The notes under the pieces are model-generated. The model made no database searches and was not told where the DNA came from. It saw nothing but the letters and a program-made list of their open reading frames with translations. Below are positions 44,459 through 53,134 of a stretch of DNA of 64,000 nt, one piece after another. Position numbers and translations under genes: made by a program. Location: NCBI GenBank assembly GCA_035493955.1, contig DATJHI010000004.1, positions 133,988 through 197,987 of the forward strand, read 5' to 3'. This stretch comes from NCED01 sp035493955 (GTDB lineage: Bacteria; Pseudomonadota; Alphaproteobacteria; Caulobacterales; Caulobacteraceae). Within the stretch, counting starts at the first letter, position 1. Every line of letters starts with the position of its first letter.

Positions 44459-44853
44459 GCGGACCGGCGGAGGGGACCGACCCGCCGGTTCAGCCCGGCG
44501 GCGAACGACTGACAAACACTCCGGCCGGCGTGCGGCTCTGCCTCTTGGAAAGCCTCCAGGACGGCCACGCCCGCAACTTCGTCCTCGAGATCGGTGATCG
44601 CCGCTTCCACGGCTTCGTGGTCCGGACGGGCGAGACTGTTCACGGATATGTCGATCGGTGTCCTCACATGGGGTTGCCGCTGGCCCAGCGCCTCGACGAC
44701 TATATGGCGCCTTCAGGCGACCTGATCGCTTGCAGTTGGCACGGGGCCCTGTTTCGCATCGACGACGGCCGGTGCGTCGGGGGACCCTGTGTCGGCGCCC
44801 ATCTCTCGCCCTGGCCGGTCAGGGTGCGTGACGGGATGGTCGAGACGGCGTGA
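44455..44853 (+). CDS. Rieske-type [2Fe-2S] protein in the homogentisate operon
   Basis: A 132-residue soluble Rieske ferredoxin. Cluster ligands: C69 and H71 in CPHMG, C93 and H96 in CSWHG, with the expected spacing. No transmembrane helix or signal. It overlaps fahA by four bases, so it is co-translated with the tyrosine pathway, although none of the three enzymes is known to need such an electron carrier. It may serve a ring-hydroxylating or monooxygenase partner encoded elsewhere, or maintain the dioxygenase iron. Confidence 0.88.
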   Translation: MSGPAEGTDPPVQPGGERLTNTPAGVRLCLLESLQDGHARNFVLEIGDRRFHGFVVRTGETVHGYVDRCPHMGLPLAQRLDDYMAPSGDLIACSWHGALFRIDDGRCVGGPCVGAHLSPWPVRVRDGMVETA

Positions 44854-44892
44854 GCGGCCCTTGGGTAGCCGTTGACTCGTGCAACGCCCGCC

Positions 44893-44908
44893 CATTACCT
44901 AGGTAGTG
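44893..44908. promoter_or_regulatory. Palindromic element upstream of the SnoaL-like gene
   Basis: CATTACCTAGGTAGTG is symmetrical at 14 of 16 positions, with a perfect 10-base core TACCTAGGTA (44896-44905). It lies 87 bases before the ATG at 44995, at promoter distance. The binding protein is unknown. Confidence 0.5.
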
Positions 44909-44994
44909 CTAAGGTTGGCGAGAGCGCGGCGGTCGCCTGATCGGACCCCTTCCAGCCATTCCCAAATCATTGCCATTGCTCACGAGACCCTGAC

Positions 44995-45426
44995 ATGGAC
45001 GCTATCGCACAACTCCTCGCCCGCCTCGCGGAAGCGATCGATCGGCGCCAGCCCGAGCAGATCGCCAATAAATTCACGGCGGACGCTCAGTTCCGGGGCG
45101 GCAGTCCCGACCTGTTGGTCGGGCCCGACGCCATCCGGGCGATGTACGAGCAGCGTTTTTCCGCCAATTCCCAGCGCCGAACCCGACACCTGTGGTCGAA
45201 CCTGAGGACTGAACTCCGTGGCGAACAGGAAGTGGCCTATCGAGTGACTCTGAGCGTCTATGCGTTCGAGCCGCAGCGCTCGGCGACGACGATCCAGATG
45301 CGGGTCATCGAGGCGGAGGGAATTTGCGTGCGGGGCGAGGACGGCCAGTGGCTGTTGAAGACCCAGTTTTCCGAACCCTTCTTCGAGGTCCAGATGCCCT
45401 TGGCCTCGCCCCTTCCCGCGGCTTGA
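44995..45426 (+). CDS. SnoaL-like / NTF2-fold protein, cytoplasmic
   Basis: A 143-residue protein with the NTF2-like pattern: a helix opening (AQLLARLAEAIDRRQPEQIANKFTAD), a GPDAIRAMYEQRF helix and a curved sheet with RVIEAEGICVRGEDGQWLLKTQF. This fold serves small polyketide-cyclase, isomerase and dehydratase-like enzymes, or the small subunits of ring-hydroxylating dioxygenases. No signal. It has its own upstream palindrome, so it may be regulated apart from the homogentisate operon. Substrate unknown. Confidence 0.75.
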   Translation: MDAIAQLLARLAEAIDRRQPEQIANKFTADAQFRGGSPDLLVGPDAIRAMYEQRFSANSQRRTRHLWSNLRTELRGEQEVAYRVTLSVYAFEPQRSATTIQMRVIEAEGICVRGEDGQWLLKTQFSEPFFEVQMPLASPLPAA

Positions 45427-45447
45427 AGGCGTTCGTAGACCGAGGCC

Positions 45448-46896
45448 CTATGCGGGCTCGGGCGGGGGCGTCAGCGGTATGATCAGGCGCGCCTCCAACC
45501 CGCCGTCGGGGTGGTTGACCAGCGCCAGATCCGCATTGTTCTTCTGGGCCAGCATCTTGGCGATGGTCAGGCCAAGGCCGACGCCGCCGGTTTCGCGGGA
45601 CCGGGATGTCTCAAGGCGCACGAAGGGCTCGAACACGGATTCCAGCTTGTTGGCCGGTATCCCGGGGCCATGATCGCGGATGCGGACCACGACCCGGTCA
45701 TCGTCGGCGGAGGCGCTGACCTCGGCCGAGCCGCCGTAGTTCAGGGCGTTGTCGATCAGATTCGCCAGGCACCGCTGCAGCGCCCTTGGCCGGGCGATGA
45801 CGTCGCAGCCGCAGCGCTTCAGCAGAACCGCCGGGCGTCCGCCTTCCGCCGCGTCCTCGACCACGCTGGCGAGCAGCGAATCCAGGGCCATGGGGGAGAA
45901 CGGTTCTTCCGTCTGACTGCTGCGGGAAAAGTCGAGGCCTTCGTGGATGAGGGCGTCCATGGCCTCCAGGTCGTCGATCAGCCGGCTCTGCAGGGCCGGG
46001 TTGTCGACCTTCTCGACCCGCAGTCGCAGCCGGGTGAGCGGCGTTTTGAGATCGTGGGTGATCGAGGCCAGGATGTGGGTGCGCTCGACGATGTGGCCGC
46101 GAAGTTTGGCTTGCATCGCATTGAGCGCCCGCGCCGCGTCCCGGACCTCGTAGAGTCCCCGCTCAGGGAGCGGTGGGCGGTCGATGTCCCCGCCCAGCGC
46201 CCGCGCCGCGCGCGACAGTTCGCCCAGGGGCGCGGCGGCCATGCGCGACGCGGCGAAGGCCAGGGCGGCCATGCCGCTGACCAGCAGCAACAGCATCATG
46301 GGATCGACATCGGGGAAGGCGAACCTGTTCGTATGGGTGGCGAGAACCAGCTTGAGCGGAGCCCCGTCGCTCAGTCGGGTGGAGATGATCCAGCAGTCGA
46401 ACTGGCTGGCCGTATCGGGCTGCACCCATTCGGGAAAACAACTTGATGAAACCGCGCGCATGGCGCTGACCTTGACGCCGACGCGGGCCGCCAGGCGGGC
46501 TGCCAGTTCAGGATCGGCCGAACTGGCCCGCTCCCGCCCCGTGGGCGAGTGCAGATCGGAAAAGCCCTGCAGGATCAGATTCTTGCGAAACGCCGCCGGG
46601 ACACGGTCGGTGGTGAGGACAAAATCCTCAACCCGGTCGACGACCCGATCGAAGCGGATCCGTTGAATATCCGACCGTCGGTGGGCGTCGGCGATTTCCC
46701 AAGCCAGGGTCGCCGAACTGAGGGCGCCGATCAGCAGGATGACGAACAAAAGGCCGGCGATGCTGCCGAAGTAACGGACGACCGGAAGCACCACGGGGCG
46801 GAACAGGTCCCGCAATCCCCTCCACGGCGTCGCGGCCGGCGTCGACTCCAGCGGGTCTTGGGGGATTTCGCTGCGCGGGGCGGATCCGAAATACAT
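45448..46896 (-). CDS. Membrane sensor histidine kinase (HAMP), orphan
   Basis: A 482-residue kinase with no adjacent regulator. Transmembrane helices about 43-67 and 199-217 enclose a periplasmic sensor of about 130 residues with two Cys (C153, C168). HAMP about 218-272; H-box SITHDLKTPLTRL with H281; N-box NLIDNALNYGG; G1 RDHGPGIP; G2 GGVGLGLTIA. EnvZ-like architecture. The orphan OmpR-type regulator at 35316-36086 is the best candidate partner in the window. Divergent from the acyl-CoA synthetase gene. Confidence 0.88.
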   Translation of the reverse strand: MYFGSAPRSEIPQDPLESTPAATPWRGLRDLFRPVVLPVVRYFGSIAGLLFVILLIGALSSATLAWEIADAHRRSDIQRIRFDRVVDRVEDFVLTTDRVPAAFRKNLILQGFSDLHSPTGRERASSADPELAARLAARVGVKVSAMRAVSSSCFPEWVQPDTASQFDCWIISTRLSDGAPLKLVLATHTNRFAFPDVDPMMLLLLVSGMAALAFAASRMAAAPLGELSRAARALGGDIDRPPLPERGLYEVRDAARALNAMQAKLRGHIVERTHILASITHDLKTPLTRLRLRVEKVDNPALQSRLIDDLEAMDALIHEGLDFSRSSQTEEPFSPMALDSLLASVVEDAAEGGRPAVLLKRCGCDVIARPRALQRCLANLIDNALNYGGSAEVSASADDDRVVVRIRDHGPGIPANKLESVFEPFVRLETSRSRETGGVGLGLTIAKMLAQKNNADLALVNHPDGGLEARLIIPLTPPPEPA

Positions 46897-47348
46897 GTCA
46901 ACTCACGAACGAGAGGCCTCGATCAATCGTCCGGCATGATATCCGGCGGCGGACCATGCGCAAGGATGAAAGGATGGGGGCGACCCGCGCAATAGTGTTC
47001 AAGGCCGCGATGAGTAGAGATTTTATATTTCGGATATCGGAGAGCCGCCCATTTGAATCTGGTTTTATTCGATTCGAAGAGGCCCGGATGGCCTCTGGTC
47101 TCACCGATAGGCCCCTTTCCGTTCAGGGTATTTGCCGTGGGCCATGCTTCGGGGGCGCGAAATGGGCGTCCGGCGATTGCATTACGGCCATGACGTTGTA
47201 AATGACCGACGATGGATGCCGCCGGATTGCGATCCGGCTTGAGGCCCTGGCGTTGATCGCCGGGCCCGGTCCCCACGGCGTCCGGCAGACTGGAGATTGA
47301 GCCATTCCCAAACTTCGCGATGATAAGGTCCAGCCCGAAATCAAGGTT
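46897..47348. promoter_or_regulatory. Divergent regulatory region, sensor kinase and acyl-CoA synthetase
   Basis: 452 bases. The AT-rich part 47015-47080 contains a perfect 11-base palindrome TTCGA-T-TCGAA (47068-47078) and likely promoter boxes. A GGAG (47292-47295) lies far upstream of the first standard start codon (GTG at 47349); the in-frame stop at 47298-47300 limits the coding region. Nothing else recognisable. Confidence 0.45.
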
Positions 47349-49259
47349 GTGCCGGAAACCGCCGACGCCGCTCTGCTCGGTCGGACCCTGGGGAGTTTGG
47401 CGGACATCCAGGCGATCGAACGGGTTCCCCTCGACGAGCGCCTGAGCGTCGTCGATTTCCACCAGCGCATCCAACTCGCCCTGAAGGCCCGAGATCCTGA
47501 GGATACGGCCATCTACTTCGTCCCGGACGGCGAGGTCGACGGTCCGGTCGACGAGACCTCCTTTGCGCTGTTGAGGAAGAAGATCGAGCTTACGGCCGGC
47601 CTCCTGCAGAGCCATGGCGTAGGCCGTGCCGACGTGGTGGCGATCCTGTTGCCCACCCTGCCGGCGACCTATTGGTCGATCATCGGCACGATGTCCCGGG
47701 CCATTCCCTTTCCGATCAACTGGATGCTGGAGCCGAAACATCTGCTCGGTCTGCTGATCGAGGCTGATGTCAAGGCGGTGATAGCGCTTGGGCCGACTCC
47801 AGGTTTCAAGATCTGGGACGCGGTGGCGTCGATCAAAGACCAGCTGCCCGCTGGCCTGCCTATCTGGTCCGTGGCCGCCCCGGGCAGCGAAATCCTTCCC
47901 GATAGCGATTTCGAGATCGCCCTGGCCCGTCAAGCCGAGACCTCGGCGCCGGCCGCCATCCTGCCGGCCGACGGCCAGGATGTCGCCGCCTACATCCATT
48001 CCGGCGGCACCACCGGCTTGCCGAAGATCGTCAAACTGTCGCACCGCAACATCTCCTACCGTCACTGGACGGTGCAACTGGCGCAGCAGGTCACGGTTGG
48101 GGAGGTCATTCCGCAGGACACCCCGATCTTCCACGTCGGCGGCTTGGCCGGGCGATGTCTGCCGATGCTGGCGTGCGGCGTCAGTCTGGTGATCCCCAGC
48201 ATCATGGGCGCCCGCGACAAGCGCTACATCGCCAACTACTGGAAATTCGTCGACCGGTTCGGCCTGACGCGCCTTTCGGGCGTGCCGACCATGTTCTCGG
48301 TCCTGGCCAAGTCGCCCCCGCAAGGGGACGACCTTTCGTCCCTGCGGCGGAACTTCATTTCGGGTTCGACGGCTCTGCCGGCGGCGGTCCGCAACGCCTT
48401 CGAGCGCGTGTCCGGCGTCAGGATCCTCAATTCCTACGGATTGACGGAAAACACGGCGACGGTCGCCATCGAACTGCGCGACGGTCCCTCCACGGAGGGC
48501 AGTTCCGGAACTCCGGTGCCTTACACGCGCGTCCGCGTGGCGATGGTCGACGCGCCGGAGGCCACGCCGCGTCTCTGCGGAGAGAACGAGACCGGCATGC
48601 TGCAGGTCAACGGCCCCGGCCTGGCCCTGGGTTACCTGTCGGAGGAGCATACCCGCACTTCGCGCACGCCGGACGGATGGTTGATCACCGGAGACCTCGG
48701 ACGCATCGATCACGAGGGCAATCTGTTTGTCACCGGCCGGGCCAAGGACGTGATCATCCGGGGCGGGCACAACATCGATCCCGGCCTGATCGAAGAGGCC
48801 CTGCTTCAGTCTTCGGAGGTGCTGTTCGCCGCGGCGGTGGCCAAGCCCGACGCCTACGCCGGCGAACTTCCGGTCGCCTACGTCCAGCTAGTCCCGGGAT
48901 CGCGCGCGACCGAGGCGGAACTGATCGAATTCGCCGCCAAGCAGATCGCCGAGCGCGCGGCGATTCCGAAGGAGATCTTCATCGTGGACAAGCTGCCGCT
49001 GACCGCGGTCGGCAAGCCGATCAAGGTCGATCTACGGCAGGACGCGGCCGAACGTCATTTCCGGTCGGCGCTTTCGCAAATCCCCGGCCTGTCCGGTGGA
49101 AAGGCGAAACTGGACGTCGCGGTGCGGCCCCACCCCCTTCACGGCAGTCAGGTCACGATCCAGCTTAAGGGTCTGGAGCCCGCCGACGAGGCCGCGGCAA
49201 AGCGCGAAATCGAAGCCGTCATGGAGCAATATGCCTTCGCCTATCAGCTCGAGGGCTGA
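47349..49259 (+). CDS. AMP-dependent acyl-CoA synthetase (CoA ligase)
   Basis: A 636-residue ANL-superfamily enzyme that activates a carboxylic acid as an acyl-AMP and transfers it to CoA. Motifs: phosphate loop SGGTTGLPK (218-226), NSYGLTENTATV (about 360-371), DGWLITGDLGRID (about 440-452) and the C-terminal Lys in LPLTAVGKPIKVDLR. It carries about 50 extra residues after the usual end, a small beta-alpha unit. The annotated start is GTG; sequence upstream back to 47301 (DDKVQPEIK in frame) also looks coding, so a rare ATT at 47304, eight bases after a GGAG, is possible. Together with EthD and OYE genes downstream it suggests degradation of an aromatic or alicyclic acid; the substrate is not readable. 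Confidence 0.86.
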   Translation: MPETADAALLGRTLGSLADIQAIERVPLDERLSVVDFHQRIQLALKARDPEDTAIYFVPDGEVDGPVDETSFALLRKKIELTAGLLQSHGVGRADVVAILLPTLPATYWSIIGTMSRAIPFPINWMLEPKHLLGLLIEADVKAVIALGPTPGFKIWDAVASIKDQLPAGLPIWSVAAPGSEILPDSDFEIALARQAETSAPAAILPADGQDVAAYIHSGGTTGLPKIVKLSHRNISYRHWTVQLAQQVTVGEVIPQDTPIFHVGGLAGRCLPMLACGVSLVIPSIMGARDKRYIANYWKFVDRFGLTRLSGVPTMFSVLAKSPPQGDDLSSLRRNFISGSTALPAAVRNAFERVSGVRILNSYGLTENTATVAIELRDGPSTEGSSGTPVPYTRVRVAMVDAPEATPRLCGENETGMLQVNGPGLALGYLSEEHTRTSRTPDGWLITGDLGRIDHEGNLFVTGRAKDVIIRGGHNIDPGLIEEALLQSSEVLFAAAVAKPDAYAGELPVAYVQLVPGSRATEAELIEFAAKQIAERAAIPKEIFIVDKLPLTAVGKPIKVDLRQDAAERHFRSALSQIPGLSGGKAKLDVAVRPHPLHGSQVTIQLKGLEPADEAAAKREIEAVMEQYAFAYQLEG

Positions 49260-49291
49260 CGGCGTCGAAGGCGAACTGGAGTGAGACGGGC

Positions 49292-49627
49292 ATGATCAAG
49301 ATCATTTCGCTTTTGCGGCGCAAGGACGGCATGACGCACGAGGCGTTCGTCCGGCACTGGGAGCACGTCCACGCCCCGATGCTGCGGAATCTGCCCGAGG
49401 TGCGACGCTATGTGCAGTCGCATATCGTCACCGAGCGGCCCACGCCGCTCGGGGCCATCGACGGCGAGATCGACGGCATCGTCGAGCTCTGGTTCGATGA
49501 TCTGGAAGCTTTCGAACGCTCGTGGCGTTCGCCCGCCAACAAGGCGGTCGTGGAAGACAGCCATACATTCATCGGCGCGATCAAAAGCTTCATCGTCGAT
49601 GAAAAGACCATCATTTCCGCCGCCTGA
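49292..49627 (+). CDS. EthD-domain protein
   Basis: A 111-residue protein with a ferredoxin-like EthD fold: MIKIISLLRRKDGMTHEAFVRHWEHVHAP (1-29) is the typical opening, with the conserved HW..VHAP. EthD proteins are small helpers or dehydratase-like enzymes found in ether, aromatic and polyketide gene clusters. It lies 32 bases after the CoA ligase and 21 bases before the OYE gene, so the three form an operon. No catalytic role can be proven. Confidence 0.85.
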   Translation: MIKIISLLRRKDGMTHEAFVRHWEHVHAPMLRNLPEVRRYVQSHIVTERPTPLGAIDGEIDGIVELWFDDLEAFERSWRSPANKAVVEDSHTFIGAIKSFIVDEKTIISAA

Positions 49628-49648
49628 AGCGTGGAGCCTGAATCAAGC

Positions 49649-50722
49649 ATGCCGTCCCTGTTCGATCCGGTTCAACTCGGTCCGTTCACACTCAAGAACC
49701 GGTTCGTCCTCTCGCCCATGACCCGCGAACGGTGCGATCTTGATGGCGTACCGACGGAGATCCACGCGGCCTATTACGCCCAACGCGCCACCGCCGGCCT
49801 GATCGTCACCGGCAACAATCGGATATCGCCGAACGCGGCCTGCAGTCCGCACAGCTCCGGCTTGCACTCGCAGGCCCAGGTGGCCGGCTATCGCCGGGTG
49901 ACCGACGCCGTGCACGCCAACGGCGGCGTGATCTTCGCACAGCTGTTTCACTCCGGGGCCGGCGGCCACCCGGACATATTGCCGGGGGCAGGCGAGCCGG
50001 TGTCGGCGTCGGCGGTTTCCTGGGGCGGGCCTGTCCGCACGGTCAACGGCTCCACGCCCTGCGTGGTGCCGAGGGCGCTGGAGGTCCATGAAATCCAGGA
50101 CATCACGCAGACCTTCGCGGACTCCGCTCGCCTGGCCAAGGCGGCGGGATTCGACGGCGTCGAAATCCAGGCCGCTTCCGGCTATCTGATGGACCAGTTT
50201 TTTTCCTCGCGCACCAACCGCCGGACCGACGCCTATGGCGGCGACGTCGTCAATCGCTGCAGGATACTGATGGAGACCTTCGAGGCGGTCGCGCCAGTGT
50301 TCGGCGCCGACCTGACCGGGATCAAGCTGTCGCCGGAATTCAACCGGCACGGGACAGTCGTCGACGACAATCCGCAGGAGACGTTCAGCCACCTCGCCAC
50401 CGCGCTGTCGGACCTGAAGGCGGGCTATCTGAACGTCGCCGACAACAGCATCGACACCGACTATCACGCCCTGCTGCGTCCCCTGTTCGACGGTCTCTAC
50501 ATCGCCAACGTCGGCTTCACCCCGGCGCGCGCCCAGGCCTATATTCGCGAGGGCAAGGCGGATCTTATCGCGTTCGGACGCCTGTTCATCGCCAACCCGG
50601 ACCTTCCCGAGCGGATCCGCACCGGCGCGGAGCTCAATCCCCTGGACCCCACCACCCTCTATGCCGGCAATGCGCGCGGCCTGCTCGACTATCCCACCGT
50701 GGACGTCCAGAACCGGCCCTAG
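49649..50722 (+). CDS. Old Yellow Enzyme family flavin reductase with altered active site
   Basis: A 357-residue (beta/alpha)8 FMN protein. Family marks: NRFVLSPMTRERC (18-30), YYAQRATAGLIVT (42-54), GYLMDQFFSSRTNRRTDAYGG (178-198) and FGRLFIANPDLPERI near the C terminus. The substrate-binding pair His/Asn (HGAN in classical members) reads QAAS: Q174 and S177, while the proton-donor Tyr179 stays. It may therefore act on a non-enone substrate or in another reaction. Start ATG 49649 chosen over a GTG at 49631. Third gene of the CoA ligase operon. Confidence 0.87.
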   Translation: MPSLFDPVQLGPFTLKNRFVLSPMTRERCDLDGVPTEIHAAYYAQRATAGLIVTGNNRISPNAACSPHSSGLHSQAQVAGYRRVTDAVHANGGVIFAQLFHSGAGGHPDILPGAGEPVSASAVSWGGPVRTVNGSTPCVVPRALEVHEIQDITQTFADSARLAKAAGFDGVEIQAASGYLMDQFFSSRTNRRTDAYGGDVVNRCRILMETFEAVAPVFGADLTGIKLSPEFNRHGTVVDDNPQETFSHLATALSDLKAGYLNVADNSIDTDYHALLRPLFDGLYIANVGFTPARAQAYIREGKADLIAFGRLFIANPDLPERIRTGAELNPLDPTTLYAGNARGLLDYPTVDVQNRP

Positions 50723-50861
50723 GGGAAACGGGTGGGTTCGGCTAACCTCGAAGCTCGGAATCTGCTAGCGGTGGTTTTGTGCGAAGTGTTTACTCTCCCC
50801 GCCACCTGGACGACTGACCAACGCTCGCTGCCTATCGCTCTAGGACTTTTGGGGGCCGGGT

Positions 50862-51656
50862 TTGTTTGCTGAGCCATATGAACACCTGGGCGCAAAGCGG
50901 CGCGGCATCAATTCGGTGGAGCAGGGCGTAGCCGTCCTGCAGGCGGTCGTGGATCTCAAGAAGGCGGCCTCGCTGAAGGAGATCGCCGAACAGGCGGGCA
51001 TGGAGTCCAGCCAGACCCACCGCTACGTCTCGAGCCTGGTCAATTGCGGCATGCTCCGGCAGGACGCCGCGACGGGGCGCTACGACCTCGGTCCTACGGC
51101 CCTCCGGACCGGTATCGCGGCGCTCTCAAGACACGACGCCTTGACCCGAGCGGAGGAGACGGCGCGGGATTTTTCCAACAGCAGCGGGGCGACGACGCTC
51201 GTGAGCGTCTGGGCGTCCGGCGGCCCTACCGTCATCCGCTGGAATCCCGGCTCGCCGCCCGTCTACACCATGCTGACCATCGGGTCGGTGCTGCCGGTGG
51301 CCACCTCGTCAACGGGAAAGGTCTTCCTCGCCTTCCTGCCGGAGGCGCAGCTGGCGCCCGTGCTCCTCGCCGAAGGCCACAAGCTTCCCTTGGCGAAGGA
51401 CCCCAGCCTGCTGAAGGAACGGGAGCGGATGCGCACCACCTTCCTGTGCGACATCGACAGTCCTCTGGTCCGGGGCCTGAGGGTCTTCGCCGCGCCGATC
51501 CTGGGGGTCAATGACGCCTTGGTCGCGGTGGTCACCGCCTTCGTGCCGGAGTCTGTTCCGCGCAAATTGGACGAGGGCTATCGCAGGGGCCTGCTCGCGG
51601 CCTGCGCCAAGGCGACCTCCGACCTCGGGGGCAACTGGCTGGGACCGCGCCCCTGA
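50862..51656 (+). CDS. IclR-family transcription regulator
   Basis: A 264-residue IclR regulator. N-terminal winged helix about 15-78 (GINSVEQGVAVLQAVVDLKKAASLKEIAEQAG core, then SQTHRYVSSLVNCGML), and a GAF-like effector domain about 90-260. The start is a TTG at 50862, 10 bases after a G-rich ribosome site; the nearby ATG is out of frame. IclR proteins often control aromatic catabolic operons; here it sits between the CoA ligase operon and the ferredoxin/VOC genes, so it may control either. The 52305-52319 inverted repeat is a possible target. Confidence 0.88.
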   Translation: MFAEPYEHLGAKRRGINSVEQGVAVLQAVVDLKKAASLKEIAEQAGMESSQTHRYVSSLVNCGMLRQDAATGRYDLGPTALRTGIAALSRHDALTRAEETARDFSNSSGATTLVSVWASGGPTVIRWNPGSPPVYTMLTIGSVLPVATSSTGKVFLAFLPEAQLAPVLLAEGHKLPLAKDPSLLKERERMRTTFLCDIDSPLVRGLRVFAAPILGVNDALVAVVTAFVPESVPRKLDEGYRRGLLAACAKATSDLGGNWLGPRP

Positions 51657-51675
51657 AGATGCGGGCGGCGCTCGC

Positions 51676-51993
51676 CTAGTCTTCCGGCGCCACCGTGACG
51701 GCCATCCCGGCCAGGTCGTCGGCAACACGCAGCTGGCACGACAGGCGCGATGAGCCGGAACGATAGTTGTCCCCCTCTTCGAGCAACTCGAGCTCAAACT
51801 CGGAAGGAGGGGGGAAGCGGTCGTAGTCCGCCGGCTCGAGATAGACGTGGCACGTCGAGCACGAGGCGATGCCGCCGCATGTCGCCAGGATATCGAAGCC
51901 GTTCTTCTTCAGGCCGAGCATCAGCGACTGATCGATGAGACAATCCACGGTTCGCGTCGCGCCTTTGCGATCCGTCACGACAAATTCGACCAT
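51676..51993 (-). CDS. [2Fe-2S] ferredoxin (adrenodoxin/putidaredoxin type)
   Basis: A 105-residue ferredoxin. The cluster is held by C39, C45 and C48 (CGGIASCSTC) and C86 (RLSCQLR), the vertebrate-type pattern used to feed electrons to P450s or hydroxylases. Residues DYDRFPPPSEFELELLEE match the acidic partner-binding helix. No P450 or ferredoxin reductase gene is in the window, so the partner is elsewhere. The ATG at 51993 begins the first strand. It converges with the IclR gene, 19 bases away. Confidence 0.92.
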   Translation of the reverse strand: MVEFVVTDRKGATRTVDCLIDQSLMLGLKKNGFDILATCGGIASCSTCHVYLEPADYDRFPPPSEFELELLEEGDNYRSGSSRLSCQLRVADDLAGMAVTVAPED

Positions 51994-52576
51994 TCTGTTC
52001 GCCCACACTCTTGAAGTTGCTACGCCGCGGACCACCCGGGACGGGGGTCGCCTCATCGACATCCGCGGCGCCCCGGGGCCCGCGATTCGATGATTTGGCA
52101 TACACTGCTGCCCTGACGCCAGCTACGAACGCCGGCGAAACCCGGCGGACCGAAGCTGGCCGGTTCATTGAACATTATACAAGTCAATCGCCCTGAGACA
52201 ATACCGGGCCGATTTTTACCGCCCGGTGGACCGCTCGTCCTCCTGGAACGGGGCAGGCGTTCCCAGGAAAGGCAGGCCCGGACCATCGCCAAACGGCCAT
52301 GTAATTGTCCAAGGGACAACGGATAGGCGCATATGGAATTTTCTTGACATCATATCGGGCCGAGGCAATCTGCCTCGCCTGTGGCGCCGGCGACCAGCGG
52401 CTCCCCTACCAAAGGGCTTCGCGCCCCGACTATATTCAGATGTCGTTTCGACGACGATATAGGATGTGCGCGCCGTTATAAACCATGGCGTTATCGGCCC
52501 GCCGGCATAAAGCAGTCTTCTTAGAAATGCGGATGCCGACGATGGGCAATGAAGAGTGCGGGAAGAGACAAGGCTT
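51994..52576. promoter_or_regulatory. Long divergent regulatory region, ferredoxin and VOC gene
   Basis: 583 bases without a gene, the longest non-coding gap here. It holds TTGTCC-AAG-GGACAA (52305-52319), a perfect 6-base inverted repeat, and CTATAT ... ATATAG (52430-52435 and 52457-52462) enclosing GTCGT-TTCG-ACGAC (52442-52455). A TTGACA lies near 52335. The size and two dyads suggest control of the divergent genes by one or two regulators, the neighbouring IclR being a candidate. Confidence 0.55.
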
Positions 52577-53098
52577 ATGAGCACCCCTGAGCAGCGGCCG
52601 AAGCCGGCCTTGGACCTGAAGTTCATCTCCCACGGCACGCTGGAGAGCAAGGACCTCGATCAGACCCGGAAGTTCTACGAGGAATTTCTGGGCTTCGAGG
52701 TTGTCCGAGCGGGCGCTCGGTCCCTGTGGGCGCGCCTGGGCGGCGAACACATCTACGTCGTGATCATGGCCAGTCCGAACCACGCCGCGATGCCGTTCGC
52801 CAATCACAACGGAATCGACGTCCACACCGACGCAGAGGTTGACCGCGCCCACGAGATCGTCGTTCGCGACGCCGAAAAGTGGGGCATACACCAGATCAGC
52901 AAGCCGCGGGTCCAGCACGGGACCTACAGCTTCTATTTCTGGGACGCCGACGAGAACGCCTGGGAGATTCTCTCCAATCCCAAGGGGGGATACGCCTGGA
53001 TGTTCGAGCGGGGCGACCAAGAAGGTCGGGGTCACATGAGCAAGGATTTCCAGCGGCCGACAAGCGTCGCTGCGACCGGCTCTTCGAGTGCGGAATAG
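52577..53098 (+). CDS. VOC-family protein (glyoxalase/ring-cleavage dioxygenase fold)
   Basis: A 173-residue one-unit VOC protein: KFISHGTLESKDLDQTRKFYEEFLGFEVV (about 15-43 in part) and YSFYFWDADENAWEILSNP near 120-138 form the beta-alpha-beta-beta-beta modules. Metal ligands plausible at H19 and E134. Such proteins include extradiol dioxygenases, isomerases and fosfomycin-type enzymes; length suggests a small extradiol-like or isomerase member. The ATG at 52577 gives a short disordered leader. The MFS importer starts 36 bases downstream, so they are likely co-transcribed. Confidence 0.78.
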   Translation: MSTPEQRPKPALDLKFISHGTLESKDLDQTRKFYEEFLGFEVVRAGARSLWARLGGEHIYVVIMASPNHAAMPFANHNGIDVHTDAEVDRAHEIVVRDAEKWGIHQISKPRVQHGTYSFYFWDADENAWEILSNPKGGYAWMFERGDQEGRGHMSKDFQRPTSVAATGSSSAE

Positions 53099-53134
53099 GT
53101 CACGGCGCGAGAACGTCGGACACCGGAGGTCATC

